Source of the DNA: Acidimicrobiaceae bacterium
GTDB lineage: Bacteria; Actinomycetota; Acidimicrobiia; Acidimicrobiales; Salinilacustritrichaceae
Length of the DNA stretch: 5,022 nt
Assembly (NCBI GenBank): GCA_003476595.1
Contig: DMTU01000328.1
Coordinates: forward strand, 1 to 5,022
Direction of reading: 5' to 3'
The notes under the pieces were generated by a model, which searched no databases, was not told the origin of the DNA, and saw only the letters and a list, made by a program, of their open reading frames with translations. A program made the position numbers and the translations under genes. Below are positions 1 through 5,022 of the stretch, piece by piece. Within the stretch, counting starts at the first letter, position 1. Each line of letters starts with the position of its first letter.

Positions 1-54
1 TCACGCGCCGATCGACCATCCGCGGTCGATGTGCGCGCTGGGAACGGTCGTGGG

Positions 55-1083
55 TCAGCGTTGGGCGATGCCGCCGCCCACGACCAGGTCGCCGCGGTAG
101 AGCACGACCGACTGGCCCGGGGCGAGGCGGCGCTGGGGCTCGTCGAAGGTGACGGTGGTGCCCGTGACCGTGGCGGGGTGGGGGGTGCCGTGGGCGCTGC
201 ACTGGGCCAGCACCGGGCCCTCGATCGGGTCGTGGGCCCAGACCACGTCGGCCAGCTCGACCTGGTCGGCGAGCAGGGCGGCGGCGTCGCCGATGGTGAC
301 CGTGGCGGCGGGGACGTCGACGTCCACCGCGTAGCGGGGGGTGGGGTTGCCGCCGATGTCGAGGCCACGGCGCTGGCCGATGGTGACGAGCTCGACCGCA
401 TCGACCCGGCCGACCTCGGCGCCGGCGGCGTCCACGACCCGGCCGGGCGTGTAGTCGATCCGGCTCTGGAGGAAGCCCCGGCGGCCCTCGACCGAGGTGA
501 TGAAGCACACGTCCTGGCTGTCCGGCTTCGAGGCGGTGCGGAGGCCGAGTCGGGCGGCGTGGGCGCGCACCTCGTCCTTGGTCATGTCGCCCACCGGGAA
601 CGAGACCCGGTCGAGCACGTCGCCGGCCACGACGTAGAGGACGTAGCTCTGGTCCTTGGCCGCATCGTGGGCCCGGGCCAGGTGGGGCCGGCCGAGGTCG
701 TCGGCGGCGAGGCGCACGTGGTGGCCGGTGGCGACGGTGTCGAAGCCGAGCGCCTCGGCCCGGTGGAGCAGGCGGTCGAACTTGAGGTGCCGGTTGCACT
801 CGATGCAGGGGTTGGGCGTGCGGCCGGCGGCGTGGTCGGCGACGTAGGGCTCGATGACGTCGCGGGTGAAGTCGTCGCCGAAGTTGAAGACGTGGTGGTC
901 GATGCCGAGCTCGTCGGCGACCCGGCGGGCGTCGTCGACGTCGGACACCGAGCAGCAGCCCGAGTCGGACTCGCCGCCCCACAGCTTCATGGTCACGCCG
1001 ACGACCTCGTGGCCCTGCTCCTGCAGGAGCGCGGCGGCGACCGAGGAGTCCACGCCGCCGGACATGGCGACCAGCACCCTCAT
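55..1083 (-). CDS. mnmA: tRNA 2-thiouridine(34) synthase MnmA
   Basis: A cytoplasmic enzyme that uses ATP to adenylate U34 of tRNA-Lys, -Glu and -Gln and then replaces the 2-oxygen with sulfur passed on by a cysteine desulfurase. The 342-residue product is slightly shorter than E. coli MnmA (about 368). The PP-loop SGGVDSS lies at residues 8-14. The catalytic cysteine pair is visible as Cys96 (NPCIECN) and Cys193 (SQDVCF). KDQSYVLY is at 143-150, TIGQRRGL at 234-241, and the C-terminal barrel ends with APGQSVVLY near 321-329. The ATG at 1083 is chosen because the protein then begins MRVLVAMSGGVDSS, as usual for the family, and a GGAGGGG sits 8 nt upstream. The open frame running on to 1350 is only read-through into the desulfurase. 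The start overlaps the desulfurase stop (ATGA), which implies co-transcription and coupled translation. Extra cysteines 43, 44 and 93 lie in the N-terminal domain. The assignment is very secure. Confidence 0.97.
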   Translation of the reverse strand: MRVLVAMSGGVDSSVAAALLQEQGHEVVGVTMKLWGGESDSGCCSVSDVDDARRVADELGIDHHVFNFGDDFTRDVIEPYVADHAAGRTPNPCIECNRHLKFDRLLHRAEALGFDTVATGHHVRLAADDLGRPHLARAHDAAKDQSYVLYVVAGDVLDRVSFPVGDMTKDEVRAHAARLGLRTASKPDSQDVCFITSVEGRRGFLQSRIDYTPGRVVDAAGAEVGRVDAVELVTIGQRRGLDIGGNPTPRYAVDVDVPAATVTIGDAAALLADQVELADVVWAHDPIEGPVLAQCSAHGTPHPATVTGTTVTFDEPQRRLAPGQSVVLYRGDLVVGGGIAQR

Positions 1084-2261
1084 GCCGGGGTCCCCTCCGG
1101 GGCGAAGGAGCGCAGGCGCTCGACCGCGCCGGGCACGGCCTCGAGGGCGGCGTCGACGTCGGCCTCGGTGCTGGACCAGCCGAGCGAGAGGCGCAGGCTT
1201 CCGGCCGCGACCTCTCGGGGGACGCCCATGGCGGCGAGCACGTGGCTCGGGTCCTGGGCGCCGGAGGCGCACGACGAGGCCGCCGAGGCGAACACGTCGC
1301 GGTCCTCGAGCAGGACGAGGAGCGCCTCGGCCTCGATCCCGGGGATGCACACGTGGCAGCTGCCGGCGACCTTGGCGCTGCGGTCTCGCGTGACCGGGTC
1401 GACGGCGGTCTCGACCAGGCCGTCGATGGCGTGGTGGAGGCCGTCGGCCAGGCGGTCGCGGAGCGCGCCGAGCCGGGCGACGGTCTCGGGCCGGGTGTCG
1501 GTGGCGGTGCGGGCGGCCGCGGCCGCACCCACGATGCCGGCCACGTTCTGGGTGCCCGATCGCCGGCCCCGCTCCTGGCCGCCGCCGAGGAGGCGGGGCT
1601 GCAGCGGCGTCCCGGCACGGACGGCGAGGACGCCGACGCCCTGGGGTCCGCCGAACTTGTGGGCCGAGAGCGACAGCAGGTCGACGCGCCGTCCGGACGG
1701 CGAGGTCGTGGCGGCGGGCAGGTCGAGCCAGGTCAGGGCCTGCACGGCGTCGGTGTGCACCATCGCGCCCGGCGCGTGCTCGGCGACGAGGTCGAGCACG
1801 GCGTGCAGATCGGCGATGACGCCGCTCTCGTTGTTGACCGCCATCACCGACACGAGGGCGACGGTGTCGTCCAGCAGCTCGGCGAGGTGGTCGAGGTCGA
1901 CCTGCCCGTCGGCCCGGACCCGCACGATGCGGCCGTGGCGGTGCTCGACCGCCTCGAGCACGGCGTGGTGCTCGCTGGCCGGGCAGACCGCGGTGGCGTC
2001 GGGCCGGCCGACGGCGTCGAGCACGCCGAGCACCGCCAGGTTGTCGGCCTCGGTGCCGCCGGCGGTGAAGGCGATGTCTCCCGGGTCGAAGCCGGTGACC
2101 TCGGCGAAGGTGTCACGGGCGTCGTCGATGGCCCGGCGGGCGTCGCGGGCGAGGCGGTGCGCGCCGGACGGGTTGCCGGTGCGGTCGCCGAGCCACGGGA
2201 GCATCGCGTCGCGCGCCTCGGGGCGCACGGGGGTCGTGGCGGCGTGGTCGAGGTAGGCCAC
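1080..2261 (-). CDS. Cysteine desulfurase, IscS/NifS type (class V aminotransferase fold)
   Basis: A PLP enzyme that converts L-cysteine to L-alanine and holds the sulfur as a persulfide for transfer. The 393-residue product has the family start YLDHAATTPV (3-12), the GGTEADNL segment (68-75), the PLP-stacking His98 in SEHHAVL, the NNESG loop (143-147), the Schiff-base Lys202 in SAHKFGGPQGVG, GTQN (236-239), and the mobile-loop catalytic Cys331 in ASSCASGAQDPSHVL. A longish active-site loop of this form fits group I (IscS/NifS) rather than SufS. The GTG at 2261 is the start: an in-frame TAG lies 12 nt upstream and no other start fits between them. There is no clear Shine-Dalgarno site. MnmA follows directly with a 4-bp overlap, so this enzyme is probably the dedicated sulfur donor for tRNA thiolation, as with B. 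subtilis YrvO-MnmA. It could also supply Fe-S assembly. The family is certain; the exact partner is inferred. Confidence 0.96.
   Translation of the reverse strand: MAYLDHAATTPVRPEARDAMLPWLGDRTGNPSGAHRLARDARRAIDDARDTFAEVTGFDPGDIAFTAGGTEADNLAVLGVLDAVGRPDATAVCPASEHHAVLEAVEHRHGRIVRVRADGQVDLDHLAELLDDTVALVSVMAVNNESGVIADLHAVLDLVAEHAPGAMVHTDAVQALTWLDLPAATTSPSGRRVDLLSLSAHKFGGPQGVGVLAVRAGTPLQPRLLGGGQERGRRSGTQNVAGIVGAAAAARTATDTRPETVARLGALRDRLADGLHHAIDGLVETAVDPVTRDRSAKVAGSCHVCIPGIEAEALLVLLEDRDVFASAASSCASGAQDPSHVLAAMGVPREVAAGSLRLSLGWSSTEADVDAALEAVPGAVERLRSFAPEGTPA
1092..1098 (-). promoter_or_regulatory. Shine-Dalgarno site of mnmA
   Basis: Read on the minus strand this is GGAGGGG, followed by 8 nt and then the ATG at 1083. 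It lies inside the last codons of the cysteine desulfurase gene. It fixes the MnmA start and is the strongest ribosome binding site beside the desulfurase and membrane-protein genes, which lack one. Confidence 0.85.
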
Positions 2262-2296
2262 CGCCCCAGGCTACGGCCCGACCACGGAACTGGCAG
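2262..2296 (-). promoter_or_regulatory. Candidate leaderless promoter of the cysteine desulfurase-mnmA operon
   Basis: On the minus strand, CTGCCA (2296-2291; four of six matches to TTGACA) is followed by a 17-nt spacer and TAGCCT (2273-2268; fits TAnnnT). Six nucleotides then separate this from the GTG at 2261, which is the spacing expected if transcription starts on the start codon itself. The missing Shine-Dalgarno site agrees with a leaderless mRNA, which is common in Actinobacteria. The -35 lies in the outer arm of the neighbouring stem-loop, and the TAG of the -10 is also the in-frame stop upstream of the gene. This is inferred from motifs only. Confidence 0.45.
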
Positions 2297-2349
2297 CGGA
2301 GGCGGAACGTGGCCCGCCAGGGCCTTGTTCCGCAGCCGCTGCCAGTTCC
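2286..2349 (-). terminator. 64-nt long stem-loop after the RDD gene; candidate terminator or palindromic repeat
   Basis: The structure is plain in the sequence. The outer arms GGAACTGGCAGCGG (2286-2299) and CCGCTGCCAGTTCC (2336-2349) pair perfectly over 14 bp. A symmetric 2x2 internal loop follows (2300-2301 with 2334-2335), then a perfect 7-bp stem (GCGGAAC 2302-2308 with GTTCCGC 2327-2333), another 2x2 loop, a 5-bp stem (GGCCC 2311-2315 with GGGCC 2320-2324) and a GCCA tetraloop. That is 26 Watson-Crick pairs in 64 nt. It begins at the base after the RDD gene's TAG (2352-2350) and ends 24 nt before the desulfurase start. No T-run follows on either strand, so it would be a terminator without a U-tract, a form reported for actinobacteria. 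A REP-like repeat or a regulatory leader RNA are alternatives. The fold is near certain; the role is not. Confidence 0.55.
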
Positions 2350-3237
2350 CTACCGACCCCAGGTGTCGGCGGGCTGGTCGACGTCGACGACAGGTGGCGG
2401 GACAGGGCGCCTCGCCGGGGGCGGAACCGTCGCCGGCTCCGGCACCACGCCGCGGTCGCCGTGGCGGGCCTGGTGGGCGGCGGCGACGGCGACGAGGAAC
2501 GCCTCGGGGTCGGTGCCCGGGTGCAGAGGGACGTCGATCGTGGCGGCCACGCGCTCGGCCAGGGACGCGGCCCGCTCCCGGCGGGCGGTCGGCTCCAGCT
2601 CGTGCACCCGCAGCAGGAACGCCCGCACCAGCACGTAGGCGTCGCCGCGCAGGCGGGACACGTCGAGGGCGGCGGTGTAGGCCTCCCAGCCGGGCGGGGG
2701 CGAGAACGCGACCGGGCGGGAGTCGGTGCGCACCTGGCGCTCTCGGATGACGATGGTGCCGGCGGCCAGGTCGCCGAGGCGCTGGCTCTGGCGGGTGGCG
2801 AGCGCGCTGAGGATGGCGAGGGTGCCGGCGCCGAGGAGGAAGTCCACGATGCCGAGGGCGGAGCGGATGGCGGCGTGGCGGAAGCGGACCGGCGCACCCT
2901 CGATCGTGACCACCCGCAGGCCCATCGCCATCTTCCCGGGGGTGCGGCCGTTCCACACCGTCTCGGTGAGCGCCGGGTAGACGAGCAGCGCCGAGAACAC
3001 GGCCGCGATCGAGACCACCACCAGCACGGTGTCGTCGACGACGAGGCCGCCCGCCGCGGTGCCGATGAACACGAGCCACAGCAGCGCAGCCCGGATGCCG
3101 AGGTCGATCAGGAAGGCCAGCGATCGGCTGCCGAGGCCGGCGACGGCGAACTCGAGCAGCACCGCCTCGGGCGTGACGATCCCCTCCCCGGCCAGGTCCC
3201 GACCCGGCGGCACGGGCGCAGGCTGGGTCGCGGTCAC
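2350..3237 (-). CDS. RDD-family integral membrane protein
   Basis: A 295-residue membrane protein of the RDD family. Its exact role is unknown; some distant family members have been linked to ion transport. Arg38 and Asp45 in GLGSRSLAFLIDL give the first signature. GRTPGKMAMGLRVV (97-110) and RLGDLAAGTIVI (153-164) are the typical conserved blocks. Hydrophobic stretches near 40-62, 69-90 and 123-146 suggest three membrane helices. A soluble C-terminal part of about 130 residues follows, containing WEAYTAALDVSRLRGDAY (184-201) and a proline-rich tail (266-283); this layout resembles actinobacterial members such as Mycobacterium tuberculosis Rv3695. The GTG at 3237 is chosen because MTATQPAP leads into the family's usual N-terminus and upstream codons collide with the divergent gene. 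No proper Shine-Dalgarno site is present. It is divergent from the SpoIIM-like gene, so the two probably act together at the membrane. Family is secure, function unknown. Confidence 0.93.
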   Translation of the reverse strand: MTATQPAPVPPGRDLAGEGIVTPEAVLLEFAVAGLGSRSLAFLIDLGIRAALLWLVFIGTAAGGLVVDDTVLVVVSIAAVFSALLVYPALTETVWNGRTPGKMAMGLRVVTIEGAPVRFRHAAIRSALGIVDFLLGAGTLAILSALATRQSQRLGDLAAGTIVIRERQVRTDSRPVAFSPPPGWEAYTAALDVSRLRGDAYVLVRAFLLRVHELEPTARRERAASLAERVAATIDVPLHPGTDPEAFLVAVAAAHQARHGDRGVVPEPATVPPPARRPVPPPVVDVDQPADTWGR

Positions 3238-3261
3238 GCCTCGGTACGGTACCGGCCACCT
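3238..3261. promoter_or_regulatory. 24-bp divergent promoter region with a symmetrical shared -10
   Basis: The whole gap between the two divergent GTG starts is 24 bp. TACGGTA (3245-3251) reads TACGGT on the plus strand and TACCGT on the minus strand, so both strands carry a TAnnnT -10 over the same bases. From the minus-strand -10 to the RDD GTG is 8 nt, and from the plus-strand -10 to the SpoIIM-like GTG is 11 nt. Both transcripts would therefore have almost no leader, in line with the missing ribosome binding sites. The palindrome CGGTACCG (3247-3254) overlaps and could be an operator half. No convincing -35 is seen on either side, so this is a motif-based inference. Confidence 0.45.
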
Positions 3262-4281
3262 GTGGACCTCGATCGCTACATCACCGAGCACCAGCCGGCG
3301 TGGGACCGCCTGGCGCACCTCGCCCGGCGCGGTCGGCGCGGAGCCCACCGGTTGGAGCCGGCCGAGCTCGACGAGCTGGTGCAGCTGTACCAGCGGGTCT
3401 CGGGCCACCTGTCCCACGTCCGGGCCGCCTACGGCGACCCCTCGCTCACCGCGCTGCTCACCCGCCTCGTCGCGGACGCGAACGCCGCCATCTACGGGAC
3501 CCGCTCCTCGGCGCGCACCGCGGTGCGGGACTTCGTGCTGGGCACGTTCCCCGGTGCCGTCTGGCGCATCCGCCGCTTCGTGCTGGCCGCCGCGGTGCTG
3601 ACCCTGCTGCCGGCGTTCGCCGTCGGCGCCTGGATCGCCACGAGCGACGCCGCCCTCGACGCGTCCGCCCCCGAGGCGGTGCGCGCCGCCTACGTGGAGG
3701 AGGACTTCGAGGCGTACTACTCCTCCGAGCCGGCCAGCCAGTTCGCCGCCGACGTCACCTTCAACAACATCCAGGTGTCGATCACCGCGTTCGCGATCGG
3801 GATCCTCGCCTGCATCCCGACCGCGGGGATCCTGGCCTTCAACGGCGCCAACGTCGGCCTGGCCGGCGGCCTGTTCCACGCCGTGGGCGAGTGGGAGCGC
3901 TTCTGGGGCCTGATCCTCCCCCACGGCCTGCTCGAGATCAGCGCCGTCATCGTCGCCGGCGGCGCCGGCCTGCGGCTCGGCTGGACGCTCATCGACCCGG
4001 GTGACCGCCCCCGCCTGCAGGCGCTCACCGAGGAGGGCCGCCAGTCGGTGGTCGTGGTGCTCGGCCTCGTCGGCGCGTTCGTCGTCGCCGGCCTCATCGA
4101 GGGCTTCGTCACCGGCTCCCCCCTGCCGACGCTGGTGCGGGTGGGCATCGGCGTGCTGGTCGAGGTCGCCTTCATCGCCTACATCGTCCGCCTCGGCCGG
4201 GCCGCCACCGGACCTCCCGTGGATCGATCACCAGCGGAGGACAGCAGCGACGGGACCTCGGGCTACACGGTGGCGACGTAG
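3262..4281 (+). CDS. SpoIIM/DUF95-family integral membrane protein
   Basis: A 339-residue member of the stage II sporulation protein M family. In endospore formers SpoIIM belongs to the engulfment machinery; in actinobacteria the homologues have no settled function, so no sporulation role is claimed. Residues 1-100 are a soluble, mostly helical N-terminal part starting VDLDRYITEHQPAWDRL. A first membrane helix lies near 104-126. An acidic outer loop (AYVEEDFEAYYSSEPASQF, 143-161) leads to the conserved FNNIQVSI (167-174). Further hydrophobic stretches lie near 173-205, 217-240, 263-285 and 291-311. ILPHGLLEISAVIVAGGAGL (218-237) is the family hallmark. A hydrophilic tail of about 28 residues ends the protein. 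The GTG at 3262 is the only start that fits; no Shine-Dalgarno site precedes it, so the mRNA may be leaderless. It is divergent from the RDD gene and overlaps the next gene tail to tail. Family is secure. Confidence 0.93.
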   Translation: MDLDRYITEHQPAWDRLAHLARRGRRGAHRLEPAELDELVQLYQRVSGHLSHVRAAYGDPSLTALLTRLVADANAAIYGTRSSARTAVRDFVLGTFPGAVWRIRRFVLAAAVLTLLPAFAVGAWIATSDAALDASAPEAVRAAYVEEDFEAYYSSEPASQFAADVTFNNIQVSITAFAIGILACIPTAGILAFNGANVGLAGGLFHAVGEWERFWGLILPHGLLEISAVIVAGGAGLRLGWTLIDPGDRPRLQALTEEGRQSVVVVLGLVGAFVVAGLIEGFVTGSPLPTLVRVGIGVLVEVAFIAYIVRLGRAATGPPVDRSPAEDSSDGTSGYTVAT

Positions 4282-4985
4282 ACGGTGTTCATCGCCTCGC
4301 CACCGGTGTGGAAGTTCGGGAACCACACCTCGTGGGAGGCCACGGTGGCGAACACCTGCTCGGCGGCCCGCACGAAGCCGTCGTCGGGCGGGTCGTCCGA
4401 CCACAGCGCGAACACCCCACCGGGGTGGATGCGCTCGGCCATGCGGGCGAGGCCGGCCGGCTCGTAGAACGCAGCGTGGCTCGGGTGGAGCACGTGGCGG
4501 GGCGTGTGGTCCACGTCGAGCAGCACGGCGTGGAACCGCTCGGGCTCGCCGGCCGAGAACGGGGTGCCGTCGGCGACGCAGGCGAAGAAGTCGGCCTCGA
4601 CCAGGCGGGTGCGGGCGTCGCCGGTGAGCACGTCGGCGTCCGGGAAGATCCCCTCCTCCTGCCACTCGATGACCGCGGCGAGCTTCTCCACCACGTGCAG
4701 GGAGCGGACCCGGTCGTTCGCCAGCGCGGCCCGGGCCGTGTACCCCAGGCCGAGCCCGCCGACGACGACGTCGAGGCCGTCGGGCCCCACGTCCGGACCG
4801 ACGGCGGCGAGGCCGAGGCGGGCCAGCTCCTCCTCGGCGACCGTGAAGATGCTGGACATCAGGTGCTCGTCGCCGAGCTTCACCTCGTAGACGTCGATCT
4901 GCAGCGTGGGCTCGAGGCGACGTCGGACGCTGATCTCGCCGATGGGCGTGTCGCGACGGTCGATCTCCTCGAAGAGCCTGCTCAC
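4263..4985 (-). CDS. Spermidine-synthase-like SAM-dependent methyltransferase-fold protein
   Basis: A probably cytoplasmic 240-residue protein with a Rossmann SAM-binding fold of the spermidine-synthase-like group. Visible motifs are the glycine-rich VVVGGLGLGYTARAAL (motif I, residues 74-89), an acidic ribose-binding strand end HVVEKL (97-102), LTGDAR (120-125) and LLDVDHTPRHVL (155-166). The last occupies the place of the active-site DxTDP-type loop of real aminopropyltransferases but is not that motif, so polyamine synthesis should not be assumed. WFPNFHTGGEAMNTVYVATV closes the protein with the usual final beta strands. The start is taken at GTG 4985 because GGGAGG (5000-4995) lies 9 nt upstream; the GTG at 4994 touches that site and is less likely, and would add three residues. 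The frame stays open to the window edge, so a further upstream start cannot be excluded. The substrate is unknown. It overlaps the SpoIIM-like gene by 19 bp, tail to tail. Confidence 0.85.
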   Translation of the reverse strand: MSRLFEEIDRRDTPIGEISVRRRLEPTLQIDVYEVKLGDEHLMSSIFTVAEEELARLGLAAVGPDVGPDGLDVVVGGLGLGYTARAALANDRVRSLHVVEKLAAVIEWQEEGIFPDADVLTGDARTRLVEADFFACVADGTPFSAGEPERFHAVLLDVDHTPRHVLHPSHAAFYEPAGLARMAERIHPGGVFALWSDDPPDDGFVRAAEQVFATVASHEVWFPNFHTGGEAMNTVYVATV

Positions 4986-4993
4986 GGCTGCCA

Positions 4994-5012
4994 CCCTCCC
5001 ACACCCACCCCC
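4994..5012 (-). promoter_or_regulatory. Ribosome binding site of the methyltransferase-like gene within a potential G-quadruplex
   Basis: Read on the minus strand, 5012 to 4994 holds four G-runs: GGGGG, GGG, GGG and GGG, separated by T, TGT and A. This meets the common G3+N1-7 pattern for a G-quadruplex with very short loops. The last two runs form GGGAGGG, which contains the Shine-Dalgarno site for GTG 4985 at 9-nt spacing. The site is clear; folding in the cell and any control by it are inferred. Confidence 0.6.
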
Positions 5013-5022
5013 ACCGTTCCGG

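Noticed and set aside
1..19. Possible start of a further minus-strand gene (ATG at 19, reading MVDRRV)
   Set aside because: Only six codons are visible and no clear ribosome binding site precedes it, so it cannot be told from chance.
11..30. A 7-bp stem (ATCGACC/GGTCGAT) with a 6-nt loop downstream of mnmA as terminator
   Set aside because: It has no T-run, and stems of this length arise often by chance in such DNA. The function is not supportable.
31..2256. A 741-codon open frame on the plus strand antisense to mnmA and the desulfurase
   Set aside because: It is a shadow of two certain genes in GC-rich DNA; the peptide is low-complexity Ala/Gly/Val/Arg with no family features.
1242..2750. 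A 502-codon plus-strand open frame spanning the desulfurase and the intergenic stem-loop
   Set aside because: Composition is Gly/Arg/Ala-rich and it crosses two real minus-strand genes; there is no recognisable motif.
1844..3259. A 471-codon minus-strand open frame bridging the desulfurase and RDD genes
   Set aside because: It lies in another frame of both genes, is full of Arg/Pro/Ala, and only echoes the desulfurase start through a frame-shadow resemblance.
2461..3261. N-terminal extension of the SpoIIM-like gene back to 2461
   Set aside because: It is antisense to the RDD gene and low complexity; the family N-terminus begins at GTG 3262.
3238..3924. N-terminal extension of the RDD gene up to 3924
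   Set aside because: The extension is antisense to the SpoIIM-like gene and has random composition; the family start falls at GTG 3237.
4228..5004. A 258-codon minus-strand open frame in another frame of the methyltransferase-like gene
   Set aside because: The peptide is dominated by Arg/Pro/Gly and has no motifs, whereas the chosen frame shows a clear SAM-binding fold.

Overview
The window is very GC-rich (clearly above 65% by eye). Its bases are dense with coding sequence, its codons favour G or C in the third position, and four of five gene starts are GTG. The protein families and the divergent SpoIIM-like/RDD pair point to a high-GC actinobacterium. Acidimicrobiia is a plausible guess from protein flavour only; nothing here proves it. 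No tRNA, rRNA, CRISPR array, insertion sequence or phage gene was seen.

Layout: (1) 1-54 is a short stretch downstream of mnmA with no supported gene. (2) 55-1083 on the minus strand is mnmA, the tRNA 2-thiouridine synthase. (3) 1080-2261 on the minus strand is an IscS/NifS-type cysteine desulfurase that overlaps mnmA by an ATGA. The two form a sulfur-relay operon: the desulfurase strips sulfur from cysteine and MnmA puts it on U34 of tRNA. (4) 2262-2349 is the only sizeable gap between genes. It is almost filled by a 64-nt, nearly perfect stem-loop that starts at the base after the RDD stop codon, and it also seems to carry the promoter of the desulfurase. (5) 2350-3237 on the minus strand is an RDD-family membrane protein. 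(6) 3238-3261 is a 24-bp divergent promoter region. (7) 3262-4281 on the plus strand is a SpoIIM/DUF95-family membrane protein. (8) 4263-4985 on the minus strand is a spermidine-synthase-like SAM-dependent methyltransferase-fold protein. It overlaps the SpoIIM-like gene tail to tail by 19 bp, and a potential G-quadruplex covers its ribosome binding site.

The genes fall into three functional blocks: tRNA thiolation, a membrane pair of unknown function, and an orphan SAM-fold enzyme. I see no new multi-gene defence or biosynthetic system. The least expected features are non-coding: the long stem-loop before the desulfurase, the symmetrical divergent promoter, the G-rich ribosome binding site, and the apparent leaderless start of the desulfurase.
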